Under the pieces are notes generated by a model that was not told the DNA's origin, made no database searches, and saw only the letters and a list, made by a program, of their open reading frames with translations. The position numbers were made by a program, and so were the translations under genes. DNA of 5,984 nt from Flemingiibacterium sp045634005 (GTDB taxonomy: Bacteria > Bacillota > Clostridia > Oscillospirales > CAG-272): assembly GCA_045634005.1 (NCBI GenBank), contig JAZQZL010000079.1, positions 1-5,984 of the forward strand, written 5' to 3'. Position 1 is the stretch's first letter, and each line of letters begins with the position of its first letter. This document shows, in pieces, positions 1-5,740 of this stretch.

Positions 1-9
1 GCCGCTGAA

Positions 10-133
10 GGCTCCCTTGTGCAAAGGGAGCTGTCACCGAAGGTGACTGAGGGATTGTTTTCTCGAAAGTCAAAGTTTACAATTCCTCCGTCACGGCATA
101 CGCCGTGCCACCGCCCTTTACACAAGGGAGGCT
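10..133. repeat. Imperfect long palindromic repeat, MITE-like or REP-like
   Basis: The two ends are near-complementary. The left end begins GGCTCCCTTGTGCAAAGGG and the right end finishes CCCTTTACACAAGGGAGGC. Inside them GTCACCGAAGGTGAC (a small hairpin) and GTCACGGCATACGCCGTG (a second hairpin) fall in corresponding positions, as do GAGGGATT and AATTCCTC. The whole could fold into one long cruciform or RNA hairpin with two side arms. I recall very similar intergenic elements scattered in gut Clostridia genomes, but that is memory and not a search. It holds no reading frame of note. It could be a non-autonomous mobile element or a transcript-end structure of the gene to its left, outside the window. 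Exact borders are uncertain by several bases. Confidence 0.75.
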
Positions 134-270
134 AAGGTTAGTCGCCGCGTTTGCGGCAGTAGGGCAGATTTGCGTGTGTCAGACAATTCAGAGGGCGTTA
201 GCCCTGCCAGCACCACACCCTTACAGGGCGGAGCAAACCACAGGCTAAGCCGGTGGTGATGATTATGTCA
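134..270. other. Non-coding hairpin-rich intergenic stretch, possibly a second part of the repeat
   Basis: No credible gene is seen on either strand. The stretch contains several short inverted repeats: GCCGC-GTTT-GCGGC (144-157), AGGGC-GTTA-GCCCT (192-205), GCCCTG with CAGGGC (201-206 and 224-229), and CACCAC with GTGGTG (211-216 and 253-258). The second and third share bases, so they are alternative pairings. It follows the palindrome directly and may belong to the same composite element. I could not match it to a known riboswitch, and it lies upstream of the promoter at 278-306, so it would not be in the kinase mRNA. Confidence 0.5.
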
Positions 271-277
271 AAATATC

Positions 278-306
278 TTGCAAAAGGCAAATAAATGTGT
301 TATAAT
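278..306 (+). promoter_or_regulatory. Strong sigma-A promoter of the PfkB kinase gene
   Basis: The -35 box is TTGCAA (278-283) and the -10 box is a perfect TATAAT (301-306), with 17 bp between them. The bases just before the -10 box are TGT, giving an extended -10 (TGnTATAAT). Transcription should start near G311 or G312, about 46 nt before the kinase start codon. This placement also rules out the upstream ATG at 295, which lies inside the promoter. Confidence 0.85.
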
Positions 307-313
307 CATAGGT

Positions 314-329
314 GCGGTCATTTCACCGC
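314..329 (+). promoter_or_regulatory. 5'-terminal leader hairpin of the kinase mRNA
   Basis: GCGGT (314-318) pairs with ACCGC (325-329) around the 6-nt loop CATTTC. The stem begins 8 nt after the last base of the -10 box, so it would sit 2-3 nt from the 5' end of the transcript. No T-tract follows, so it is not a terminator. The same geometry recurs after the madLM promoter (1338-1353) with a different sequence. A role in protecting the mRNA from 5'-end-dependent RNases is an inference; an operator for a DNA-binding protein is the main alternative. Confidence 0.5.
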
Positions 330-357
330 CTATACGGTAAAAAGGACGGATAAATCA

Positions 358-1305
358 ATGGCAGGTACACTTGTAATAGGATTTGTTTTTGTTGATATAA
401 AGGGCTTTCCGCTCGGTAAATACAACGTGCGCGGACGAAATCTCGGCAGCGTCAGCTTCATTCACGGCGGCGTTTCGCGAAACGTCGCGGAGAACATCGC
501 AGGCTGCGGCAGAGAAGTGACATTCGCGTCGCTGACCGAGGACAGCGCGCTCGGAAACGACGTTGTAAGGCGTCTTAATACGCGCGGCGTTGATACGTCT
601 GCTATGCGTACGGTTGAGTCTGCAGGCATCGGTCAGTGGATGGTCATACTTGACGAGCACGGTGACGTTGCGGGCGAGATATCCTGTCCGCCGAGCGTTG
701 GGGAGCTTATCGCGCTGATGCGTGAGCGCGGCGACGCGCTTGTGTCGGCGTGCGAGAATATCGTGCTTGAGATAGACTGCTCGCCCGAGCTTGACGAGAT
801 CGTGCTCGCGCTTGCGAAGAAATACAACAAGCCCGTTTACACAGTTGTCGGCAATATGAGCGTTATACTCTCACACCGCGAATATCTGGCGGCGCTTGAT
901 TGCTTTATTTGCAACGAGGTCGAGGCAGGACAGCTTTTCGGCGGCGACCTTTCGACGTATACACCCGACGAAATGCTCGAGGCGCTCTCCGAAAATATCG
1001 CTTCGATCGGCTCCGCCTCAATAGTGGTCACAATGGGCTCAAAGGGCGCTGTCTACTGCGACACAAGAAGCGGCGAGTCGGGCTTTGCGCCTGCTATTCC
1101 CACGAAGCTCGTTGACAGTACGGGAGCCGGTGACGCGTTCCTGTCGGGCACCGTGGTCGGGCTGTCAAGCGGTATGCCGCTTTCCGATGCTGTGAAAGTC
1201 GGCACTCTGCTCGCGTCGCGTACGATTCAGACTGCGGAGAGCACAGCCGAGCCTGATGCAAAAATACTTGAAAATTTTGAGAAAAAATGCCTTCCGACCT
1301 ATTGA
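358..1305 (+). CDS. PfkB-family carbohydrate/nucleoside kinase, pseudouridine-kinase-like
   Basis: This is a 315-residue cytoplasmic ATP-dependent kinase of the ribokinase/PfkB family, of normal length. Visible motifs are the N-terminal G8-D13 strand with the substrate-binding Asp, the glycine pair and Asn of signature 1 (GGVSRNVAENIA, residues 37-48), the NxxE magnesium motif (N186, E189), the TMGSKGA nucleotide-binding segment, and signature 2 DSTGAGDAF (from D253) with the anion-hole GAG and catalytic base D259. The GGVxRNxAENxA form of signature 1 and the C-terminal layout resemble E. coli pseudouridine kinase as I recall it, but no pseudouridine glycosidase gene is adjacent, so the substrate is not settled. 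I chose the ATG at 358 because AAAGGA (341-346) lies 11 nt upstream and because the in-frame ATG at 295 is inside the promoter. It is probably transcribed alone. Confidence 0.9.
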   Translation: MAGTLVIGFVFVDIKGFPLGKYNVRGRNLGSVSFIHGGVSRNVAENIAGCGREVTFASLTEDSALGNDVVRRLNTRGVDTSAMRTVESAGIGQWMVILDEHGDVAGEISCPPSVGELIALMRERGDALVSACENIVLEIDCSPELDEIVLALAKKYNKPVYTVVGNMSVILSHREYLAALDCFICNEVEAGQLFGGDLSTYTPDEMLEALSENIASIGSASIVVTMGSKGAVYCDTRSGESGFAPAIPTKLVDSTGAGDAFLSGTVVGLSSGMPLSDAVKVGTLLASRTIQTAESTAEPDAKILENFEKKCLPTY

Positions 1306-1330
1306 AAATGCAAGCTGTGTGTGATATAAT
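1302..1330 (+). promoter_or_regulatory. Strong sigma-A promoter of the madLM operon
   Basis: The boxes are TTGAAA (1302-1307) and TATAAT (1325-1330), spaced 17 bp, with TGA directly before the -10 box, again an extended -10. The -35 box overlaps the kinase stop codon TGA (1303-1305). Transcription should start at about G1335 or G1336. Confidence 0.85.
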
Positions 1331-1337
1331 AATTGGA

Positions 1338-1353
1338 GTGGCTGTTTTGCCAC
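1338..1353 (+). promoter_or_regulatory. 5'-terminal leader hairpin of the madLM mRNA
   Basis: GTGGC (1338-1342) pairs with GCCAC (1349-1353) around the 6-nt loop TGTTTT. The stem starts 8 nt after the -10 box, exactly as in the kinase leader (314-329), with the same stem and loop sizes. It is followed by GGATTTTT, so a weak terminator for kinase read-through is an alternative for this copy only. Confidence 0.5.
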
Positions 1354-1384
1354 GGATTTTTAGCAATTGAGGAGAAATTTTACT

Positions 1385-1768
1385 ATGATCTACGGTGTAG
1401 CAATACTTGCCCTCTGTATGTTCCTCGGAACAACGGTAGGCGAGATAATAGGTCTTTTAACGGGCATCAACTCCGACATTGGCGGCGTTGGCTTTGCAAT
1501 GCTCCTTTTGCTTCTTATAACCAACTCGAAATGGGTAAACAAGGTGCTTCCTGAAGGTTGGGAAAAGGGAATTAAGTTCTGGGGCGCGATGTTTTTACCC
1601 GTAATTATAGCGATGTCCGCATCGCAGAACGTATATAGCGCGCTTACGCAGGGATGGCTTGCAGTTGTTGCAGGAATTGCCGTCGTTGCGGCAGCATTCG
1701 TGCTTCTCGTTGTGCTTAACACTATTGCAGGCAAGCTTGAGAAGAAAAAAGACGGGGAGGCGAAGTAA
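1385..1768 (+). CDS. madL: Malonate transporter subunit MadL
   Basis: MadL is the small membrane subunit of the two-component MadLM carrier, which in characterised systems (Malonomonas rubra) imports malonate with sodium ions. The protein has 127 residues. The N-terminus MIYGVAILALC and the segment DIGGVGFAMLLLLLI (31-45) are typical of the family. About four hydrophobic helices are visible, and the end is lysine-rich (KLEKKKDGEAK), as expected for a cytoplasmic tail. The ATG at 1385 is preferred because GAGGAG (1369-1374) lies 10 nt upstream; a TTG at 1367 would place the start inside that ribosome site. The stop overlaps the madM start (TAATG), which implies translational coupling. No malonate decarboxylase gene is in the window. 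Confidence 0.9.
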   Translation: MIYGVAILALCMFLGTTVGEIIGLLTGINSDIGGVGFAMLLLLLITNSKWVNKVLPEGWEKGIKFWGAMFLPVIIAMSASQNVYSALTQGWLAVVAGIAVVAAAFVLLVVLNTIAGKLEKKKDGEAK

Positions 1769-2580
1769 TGCAGAATATACTTAATATAATCGCTGACTTT
1801 TTCACCTCAAACGGCTTTATTGCGGCGTTTATTATTATCGGCGTCCTTTCGCTGGTGGCTGATCTTCTTTCCAAAAAAGTTTTCAAGGGAAGAATTGCCG
1901 CATCCGCTATTGCAATTTTTGCGGGACTTATCCTTGCATACATAGCAGGTCTTCTTCTTTCAAATCCCGATAACGCTTGGCTTGCCGCTGAAGGCACTAC
2001 CACTTATAAAAAAGGTCTTGCCGATATAGCCGTTTTCTCCGGCGTCGGCTTCCTTGGAAGCTCGATGTTCCGCGATTTCACTATAGTTTCCACCGCGTTC
2101 GGCGCTAAATTCTCCGAGATCAAAAAGTGCGGCGTTGTCGCAATAATCGCGCTGTTCCTCGGAATTATTTCGTCCTATTTCGTCGGCGGTCTTGTTGCTC
2201 TCGCATTCGGATACACCGATGCGGTAAGCTTCGCAACGATCGGCGCAGGTGCGGTTACATTCGTAGTCGGACCCGTTACCGGCGAAGCACTCGGCGCAAG
2301 CGACACGGTAATTACGCTGTCTATCGCGGCAGGCGTTATCAAATCCGTTGCGGTTATGATCTTAACGCCTATGGTTGCTAAGTTCGTTGGACTTAACACT
2401 CCTCGCGCAGCTATGATATTCGGCGGTCTTATGGGCACGACAAGCGGCACTACCGCAGGTCTTGCGGCTACCGATCCCGCGCTCGTTCCGTACGGTGCAA
2501 TGACGTCCACGTTCTACACGGGACTCGGATGTCTTCTTTGTCCGTCTGTTCTGTACTTTATCACCGAACTTATTTTGTAA
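1768..2580 (+). CDS. madM: Malonate transporter subunit MadM
   Basis: MadM is the large membrane subunit of the malonate:sodium symporter and works together with MadL. It has 270 residues, close to the usual length of about 250-260, and 7-8 hydrophobic segments (roughly 16-34, 43-64, 85-103, 120-148, 154-175, 182-207, 213-232 and 240-268). Conserved stretches include GFLGSSMFRDFTIVSTAFG, IGAGAVTFVVGPVTG, MGTTSG (222-227) followed by TDP (235-237), and the glycine-rich PYGAMTSTFYTGLGCLL near the end. The start ATG overlaps the madL stop by one base and has GGGGAGG (1754-1760) 7 nt upstream. A terminator follows at once, so madLM is a two-gene transcript. Specificity for malonate rests on family membership; a related dicarboxylate is possible. 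Confidence 0.9.
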   Translation: MQNILNIIADFFTSNGFIAAFIIIGVLSLVADLLSKKVFKGRIAASAIAIFAGLILAYIAGLLLSNPDNAWLAAEGTTTYKKGLADIAVFSGVGFLGSSMFRDFTIVSTAFGAKFSEIKKCGVVAIIALFLGIISSYFVGGLVALAFGYTDAVSFATIGAGAVTFVVGPVTGEALGASDTVITLSIAAGVIKSVAVMILTPMVAKFVGLNTPRAAMIFGGLMGTTSGTTAGLAATDPALVPYGAMTSTFYTGLGCLLCPSVLYFITELIL

Positions 2581-2584
2581 AAAT

Positions 2585-2612
2585 AAGGGCCGACTTAAAC
2601 GTCGGCTCTTTT
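2585..2612 (+). terminator. Rho-independent terminator of madLM
   Basis: The core stem is GCCGAC (2589-2594) with GTCGGC (2601-2606) and loop TTAAAC. It extends outward through a G-U pair and AAG/CTT to 2585 and 2610, and it ends in CTCTTTT. It begins 5 nt after the madM stop. Confidence 0.8.
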
Positions 2613-2629
2613 GATAAATTGGAGTTAAA

Positions 2630-3118
2630 ATGATAAGAAAAGCAAGAAGTGCCGATCACGCAGAAATAATGCGCGTATTTGACGTGGCGAAGGCGTATAT
2701 GCGCGAGAACGGCAATCCGACGCAGTGGCGGGGCGCATATCCGTATCCGGAGCTTGTTATGAGTGATATCGAAAACGGAAATATATACGTGCTTTGCGCT
2801 GACGACGGGCGCGTGTGCGCCACTTTTGGGGTGTTTGAGGGCGATGATCCTACGTATGCTCACATTGAGGGCGCGTGGGCTGACAGCTCGCCGTACGTTG
2901 CCGTACACCGCGTGGCGTCCGATGGAAGCGAGCGCGGCGTATTCAGACGCATTTTTGAATTCGTAAGCGAAAAATACGACCACATTCGAATCGACACGCA
3001 CGAGGATAACAAAACGATGCAAAAAGCCGTAGAATCGTGCGGCTTTATACATCGCGGCACTATCTACGTCGGCGATGGCTCGCCGCGTATGGCTTACGAG
3101 TGGTCGCGCGAAAAATAA
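2630..3118 (+). CDS. GNAT-family N-acetyltransferase
   Basis: This 162-residue protein has the GNAT fold, which moves an acetyl group from acetyl-CoA to an amine; the acceptor is unknown. The N-terminal strand-helix MIRKARSADHAEIMRVFDVA is typical. A tryptophan-containing NPTQWRGAYPYPE segment follows. The acetyl-CoA region is HRVASDGSERGVFRR (93-107), and RIDTHEDN (120-127) followed by MQKAVESCGF marks motif B, ending with the YxxGDGSPRMAYEW tail. In the usual Q/RxxGxG/A signature the first residue is Ser (S100) and the last is Phe (F105), so the loop is degenerate, although HR(I/V)ASDG and RIDTHEDN are shared with a common Clostridia GNAT subgroup as I recall it. The start has GGAG (2621-2624) 5 nt upstream. 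No separate promoter is obvious, so it may depend on madLM read-through. Confidence 0.88.
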   Translation: MIRKARSADHAEIMRVFDVAKAYMRENGNPTQWRGAYPYPELVMSDIENGNIYVLCADDGRVCATFGVFEGDDPTYAHIEGAWADSSPYVAVHRVASDGSERGVFRRIFEFVSEKYDHIRIDTHEDNKTMQKAVESCGFIHRGTIYVGDGSPRMAYEWSREK

Positions 3119-3132
3119 TTTTGTTTTTCGCG
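3107..3132 (+). terminator. Hairpin over the GNAT stop codon, possible terminator
   Basis: CGCGAAAAA (3107-3115) and TTTTTCGCG (3124-3132) are perfect 9-bp complements with an 8-nt loop that contains the TAA stop. The T-run lies inside the stem and no further T-tract follows, so termination is uncertain. A transcript-end or stabilising structure is equally possible. Confidence 0.35.
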
Positions 3133-3151
3133 TATTTAAGCGCAAAATCGG

Positions 3152-3157
3152 TATAAT
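3152..3157 (+). promoter_or_regulatory. -10 box upstream of the 79-residue protein
   Basis: A perfect TATAAT lies 31 nt before the start codon at 3189. No good -35 box sits 16-18 bp upstream (the bases there are CGCGTA or similar) and there is no TG extension, so the promoter may be weak or activator-dependent. Transcription would begin near G3164. Confidence 0.5.
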
Positions 3158-3188
3158 ATATGTGTAACCAATGAAGGGAGAAACATAT

Positions 3189-3428
3189 ATGAAAAAGATA
3201 ATTTGCAAGATAGAATACGACACCGACACCGCCGAGCTTATCAAAAAGCACACGTTTGGCAGCGTCGGCAGCACCGATGGGTATGAGGAAACGCTTTACA
3301 AGACGGACACGGGAAAGTATTTTCTGTACGTAAACGGCGGCGCGGACTCTATCCACCCCGAGGAGAGCATCATTCGTATGTCAAAGGCAAAGGCGGACGA
3401 GTGGATGCAGAGCATCGAAACAAAATAA
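3189..3428 (+). CDS. Small conserved-type protein of unknown function, 79 aa
   Basis: I do not know its function. The protein is soluble, with no signal peptide or membrane helix. It begins MKKIICKIEYDTDTAELIKKH, has a central ETLYKTDTGKYFLYVNGG segment, and ends in an acidic/basic helix (SKAKADEWMQSIE). The pattern YDTDTA, then ETLYxxxTGxYFLYxxGG, then a short helical tail matches, from memory, a widespread group of small uncharacterised proteins in gut Firmicutes and their mobile elements. The start is the ATG at 3189 because AAGGGAG (3174-3180) lies 8 nt upstream; the in-frame ATG at 3171 directly precedes that ribosome site and would have none of its own. It has its own -10 box and a downstream hairpin, so it may be a single-gene unit, possibly leaking into the aldolase gene. 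Confidence 0.82.
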   Translation: MKKIICKIEYDTDTAELIKKHTFGSVGSTDGYEETLYKTDTGKYFLYVNGGADSIHPEESIIRMSKAKADEWMQSIETK

Positions 3429-3452
3429 CCGAAAAGCCAATCGGCTTTTCGG
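3429..3452 (+). terminator. Hairpin terminator after the 79-aa gene
   Basis: CCGAAAAGCC (3429-3438) and GGCTTTTCGG (3443-3452) pair perfectly over 10 bp with loop AATC, directly after the stop codon. The inner core AAAAGCC/GGCTTTT gives a short GC stem with a 4-nt T-run, so efficiency may be partial. This leaves a route for transcription into the aldolase gene, which has no clear promoter of its own. Confidence 0.55.
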
Positions 3453-3482
3453 GCAAAATAAACGTACATAGGAAGGTCAGAT

Positions 3483-4508
3483 ATGCTTAATTTTGAGAGC
3501 GATTACATTCAGGGCGCACACGAAGAGATACTGCGCCGACTTGTTGAAACGAATTTAGAGCCGCTTACCGGCTACGGCAATGACAAATACTGCGATCTCG
3601 CCAAAGAGAAGATCAAAGAGGCTTGCGGTCGAGCTGATGCAGAGGTGTTCTTGCTCGTCGGCGGTACGCAGACAAACCAGACGGTGATCGACAGAATGCT
3701 CGAGCCTTATGAGGGCGTCATCTCTGCGACGACGGGACACGTTTCCGCGCACGAGGCGGGCGCTATCGAGTACACCGGTCACGAGGTGCTTACCGTGCCG
3801 CACGTTAACGGTAAGATAAGCGCAGAGAGCATCAGACACTTCGCAAAGCTTTTCTACGCGGACGAGGCTCGCGACCATCTCGTATTCCCGGGCCTTGTTT
3901 ACATATCGCATCCGACTGAGTACGGTACTCTCTACACCAAGAGCGAGCTGTTGGCTATCCGAGAGGTGTGCGACGAATACAATATGGGACTCTACCTCGA
4001 CGGCGCAAGACTCGGCTACGGTCTTATGAGCACCGGTACAGACGTTACGCTTAAGGATATCGCGGCAATCTGTGACGCGTTCTATATCGGCGGCACGAAG
4101 GTTGGCGCACTCTGCGGTGAGGCTGTTGTATTCACCCATGCAAACGCTCCGAAGCATTTCTTTTCGTCGATGAAGCAGCATGGTGCGCTTCTTGCAAAGG
4201 GCAGACTTCTCGGCGTGCAGTTTGACACGCTCTTTACCGACGAGCTTTACTTCAAGATAAGCCGTCACGCCATTGAGATGGCTGACCGCATCCGCGCGGT
4301 GCTTATTGAGAAGGGTTATAAGTTCCTCATTGAAACTACTACCAATCAGATCTTTATCATTCTCGAGAACGAGCAGTTAAAGAAGCTTCGTGAGAGTGTG
4401 TCGGTATCGTTCTGGGAGATCGTTGACGACGAGCATACCGCTGTACGCATAGCTACAAGCTGGGCGACGAGCGAGGACGACGTAAACGCGCTTTGCGAGA
4501 TACTTTAA
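3483..4508 (+). CDS. Threonine-aldolase-family PLP enzyme (beta-eliminating lyase family)
   Basis: This 341-residue enzyme belongs to the fold-type I PLP family of low-specificity L-threonine aldolases, which split threonine or allo-threonine into glycine and acetaldehyde in the cytoplasm. Visible features are the cofactor-phosphate loop GGTQTNQTVI, the ring-stacking region with H86 and H90 in HVSAHEAGAIE, ISHPTEYGTLY, the PLP-binding D173 and R176 in YLDGARLGYGL, and the Schiff-base lysine K206 in YIGGTKVGALCGE. Length is normal and the motifs are intact. GGAAGG (3471-3476) lies 6 nt before the ATG. A related beta-eliminating activity cannot be excluded. The stop overlaps the convergent MFS gene by 4 bases and is followed by a strong terminator. 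Confidence 0.9.
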   Translation: MLNFESDYIQGAHEEILRRLVETNLEPLTGYGNDKYCDLAKEKIKEACGRADAEVFLLVGGTQTNQTVIDRMLEPYEGVISATTGHVSAHEAGAIEYTGHEVLTVPHVNGKISAESIRHFAKLFYADEARDHLVFPGLVYISHPTEYGTLYTKSELLAIREVCDEYNMGLYLDGARLGYGLMSTGTDVTLKDIAAICDAFYIGGTKVGALCGEAVVFTHANAPKHFFSSMKQHGALLAKGRLLGVQFDTLFTDELYFKISRHAIEMADRIRAVLIEKGYKFLIETTTNQIFIILENEQLKKLRESVSVSFWEIVDDEHTAVRIATSWATSEDDVNALCEIL

Positions 4509-5740
4509 AATAGTAAAAGCGAAAACCGCAGCCTGACGGCTGCGGTTTTATTTGATTTAAGGACGATAATGATAAGCGAGAGAAGCATAAGTCCAGCCCA
4601 AACGAGGTTGAGTGCGCCCCAACCGATAGCGCTTGCCCAGATCGGAAATGCGATGTTTGCTGCCGCTGATGCGATGTAGCTTACGCAGTCGATAAATCCC
4701 GTCGCACTCGATACCATTCCCGTATCGCGAAGACTCGGGCAGTACTTACTGTAAAGCATCGTAGCCGAGCATTTTCCCGCTATGATAGCGATTGTGACGA
4801 ATACGATGTTGGCGATAGGCGATCTCACGAAAAACGCAAGTATGAAAAAAAGTGTTGAACCGATAAACGAGAGTATCATCGTAAGCTCCATATTGTTCTT
4901 AAGACGCTCGTAAACAAACACCGCCAAGAACGTGGAGAACGAAGCTATAAACGTAACAACGGCAAATACCGCGGTAGATGCCTCCGCGGAATAATTCAGC
5001 GCTCCCACGAAATATGAGGGAAGCCAGAAGACGACTGACGTACGAATTATACCGATAAGCATCGAAAGCAGGGAAAATCTGATGATGCGGTTCTTGATGA
5101 GGAGCCTTACGCCGCCCTCGACGCGTTTAGCGCTCTCAAACTGACCGTACTTTACAATACCTTTTTTCTCAAAGAACGTGAAGGTAAGGTAGCACACAAT
5201 ACCCATAATGAGAAGTATAACTGTACTCATTATAAATACTGCTCGCCAATTATAGAACGATGCAAGCACACCGACGATCGGAGATGCCATAAACGATGCG
5301 AACGTAAAGCCAAGGCTGCATCTTACCGTGTGGTGCGGCTCTGTGTTTTCGGCAACGACCTTGACCATCGGCGCATATATCATCGAAAGGAAAAATCCCG
5401 TAAGACCGTAAAGCAGCTTTGCGACGGTCGGGTTTTCAATGAAATAGGGGAAGGCGATGTTAGCGGCGCCGGCAAGTATAAGGCCGAAGCTTAACATATA
5501 CTTTGCCTTTATCCTGTCGCCGACGATTCCGTTGATCATCTGTCCCGCTGCGTAGAATATCATAAACAGCGAGGAAACGGTGCCTATGTATTCCTCGGTA
5601 AGCCCGGTAGTCTGTGTGATATTCGGCGTGGTTGCGCTTAAAACATTACGCGCGAAGTAAACGCCGAGGTAGGAAAAAGAGCAGAGCGTGCCGAGCATAA
5701 ACGCATTGCGCACTGATGCTTTTTTAAAGAAATTAGCCAC
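4505..5740 (-). CDS. MFS transporter, organophosphate:phosphate antiporter (OPA)-like
   Basis: This is a 411-residue inner-membrane transporter with about 12 hydrophobic helices in two halves and a basic central loop (FFEKKGIVKYGQFESAKRVE). Helix 1 carries YFARNVLSATTP (28-39, R31), as in GlpT/UhpT-type carriers, and GDRIKAKYM (74-82) between helices 2 and 3 is an MFS motif-A loop. NWRAVFIM, at the start of a later helix, is also typical. The substrate is unknown; a phosphorylated or other organic anion is a family-based guess. I chose the GTG start at 5740 because GGAG (5746-5749 on the minus strand) lies 6 nt upstream; the TTG at 5752 overlaps that site. The final 13 residues (TAAVRLRFSLLLF) are encoded by the terminator hairpin and the bases after it. 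It lies downstream of glyS, with no clear promoter. Confidence 0.87.
   Translation of the reverse strand: MANFFKKASVRNAFMLGTLCSFSYLGVYFARNVLSATTPNITQTTGLTEEYIGTVSSLFMIFYAAGQMINGIVGDRIKAKYMLSFGLILAGAANIAFPYFIENPTVAKLLYGLTGFFLSMIYAPMVKVVAENTEPHHTVRCSLGFTFASFMASPIVGVLASFYNWRAVFIMSTVILLIMGIVCYLTFTFFEKKGIVKYGQFESAKRVEGGVRLLIKNRIIRFSLLSMLIGIIRTSVVFWLPSYFVGALNYSAEASTAVFAVVTFIASFSTFLAVFVYERLKNNMELTMILSFIGSTLFFILAFFVRSPIANIVFVTIAIIAGKCSATMLYSKYCPSLRDTGMVSSATGFIDCVSYIASAAANIAFPIWASAIGWGALNLVWAGLMLLSLIIIVLKSNKTAAVRLRFSLLLF
4522..4553. terminator. Bidirectional Rho-independent terminator between convergent genes
   Basis: AAAACCGCAGCC (4522-4533) and GGCTGCGGTTTT (4538-4549) form a perfect 12-bp stem with loop TGAC. 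On the plus strand it follows the aldolase stop by 13 nt and ends in TTTTATTT. On the minus strand the same stem is followed by TTTTCGCTTTT. It lies inside the last codons of the minus-strand MFS gene. Confidence 0.88.

Noticed and set aside
134..270. Possible riboswitch or small RNA
   Set aside because: It lies upstream of the kinase promoter and not in the leader, and its hairpins match no riboswitch class I recognise.
295..357. N-terminal extension of the kinase from the ATG at 295
   Set aside because: It overlaps the TATAAT box and the expected transcription start, and the added residues do not look like PfkB sequence; the ATG at 358 has a ribosome site.
3156..3190. ATATATGT (3156-3163) complementary to ACATATAT (3183-3190), which could hide the start codon of the 79-aa gene
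   Set aside because: Most of the left arm lies at or before the expected transcription start, so it would not be in the mRNA, and the sequence is low-complexity AT.
2570..3274. Minus-strand open frame of 234 codons
   Set aside because: It is antisense to the GNAT gene and spans a terminator and promoter; the protein shows no recognisable domain.
3555..4268. Minus-strand open frame of 237 codons
   Set aside because: It is antisense to the intact threonine-aldolase gene, and its translation looks like a codon-usage shadow.
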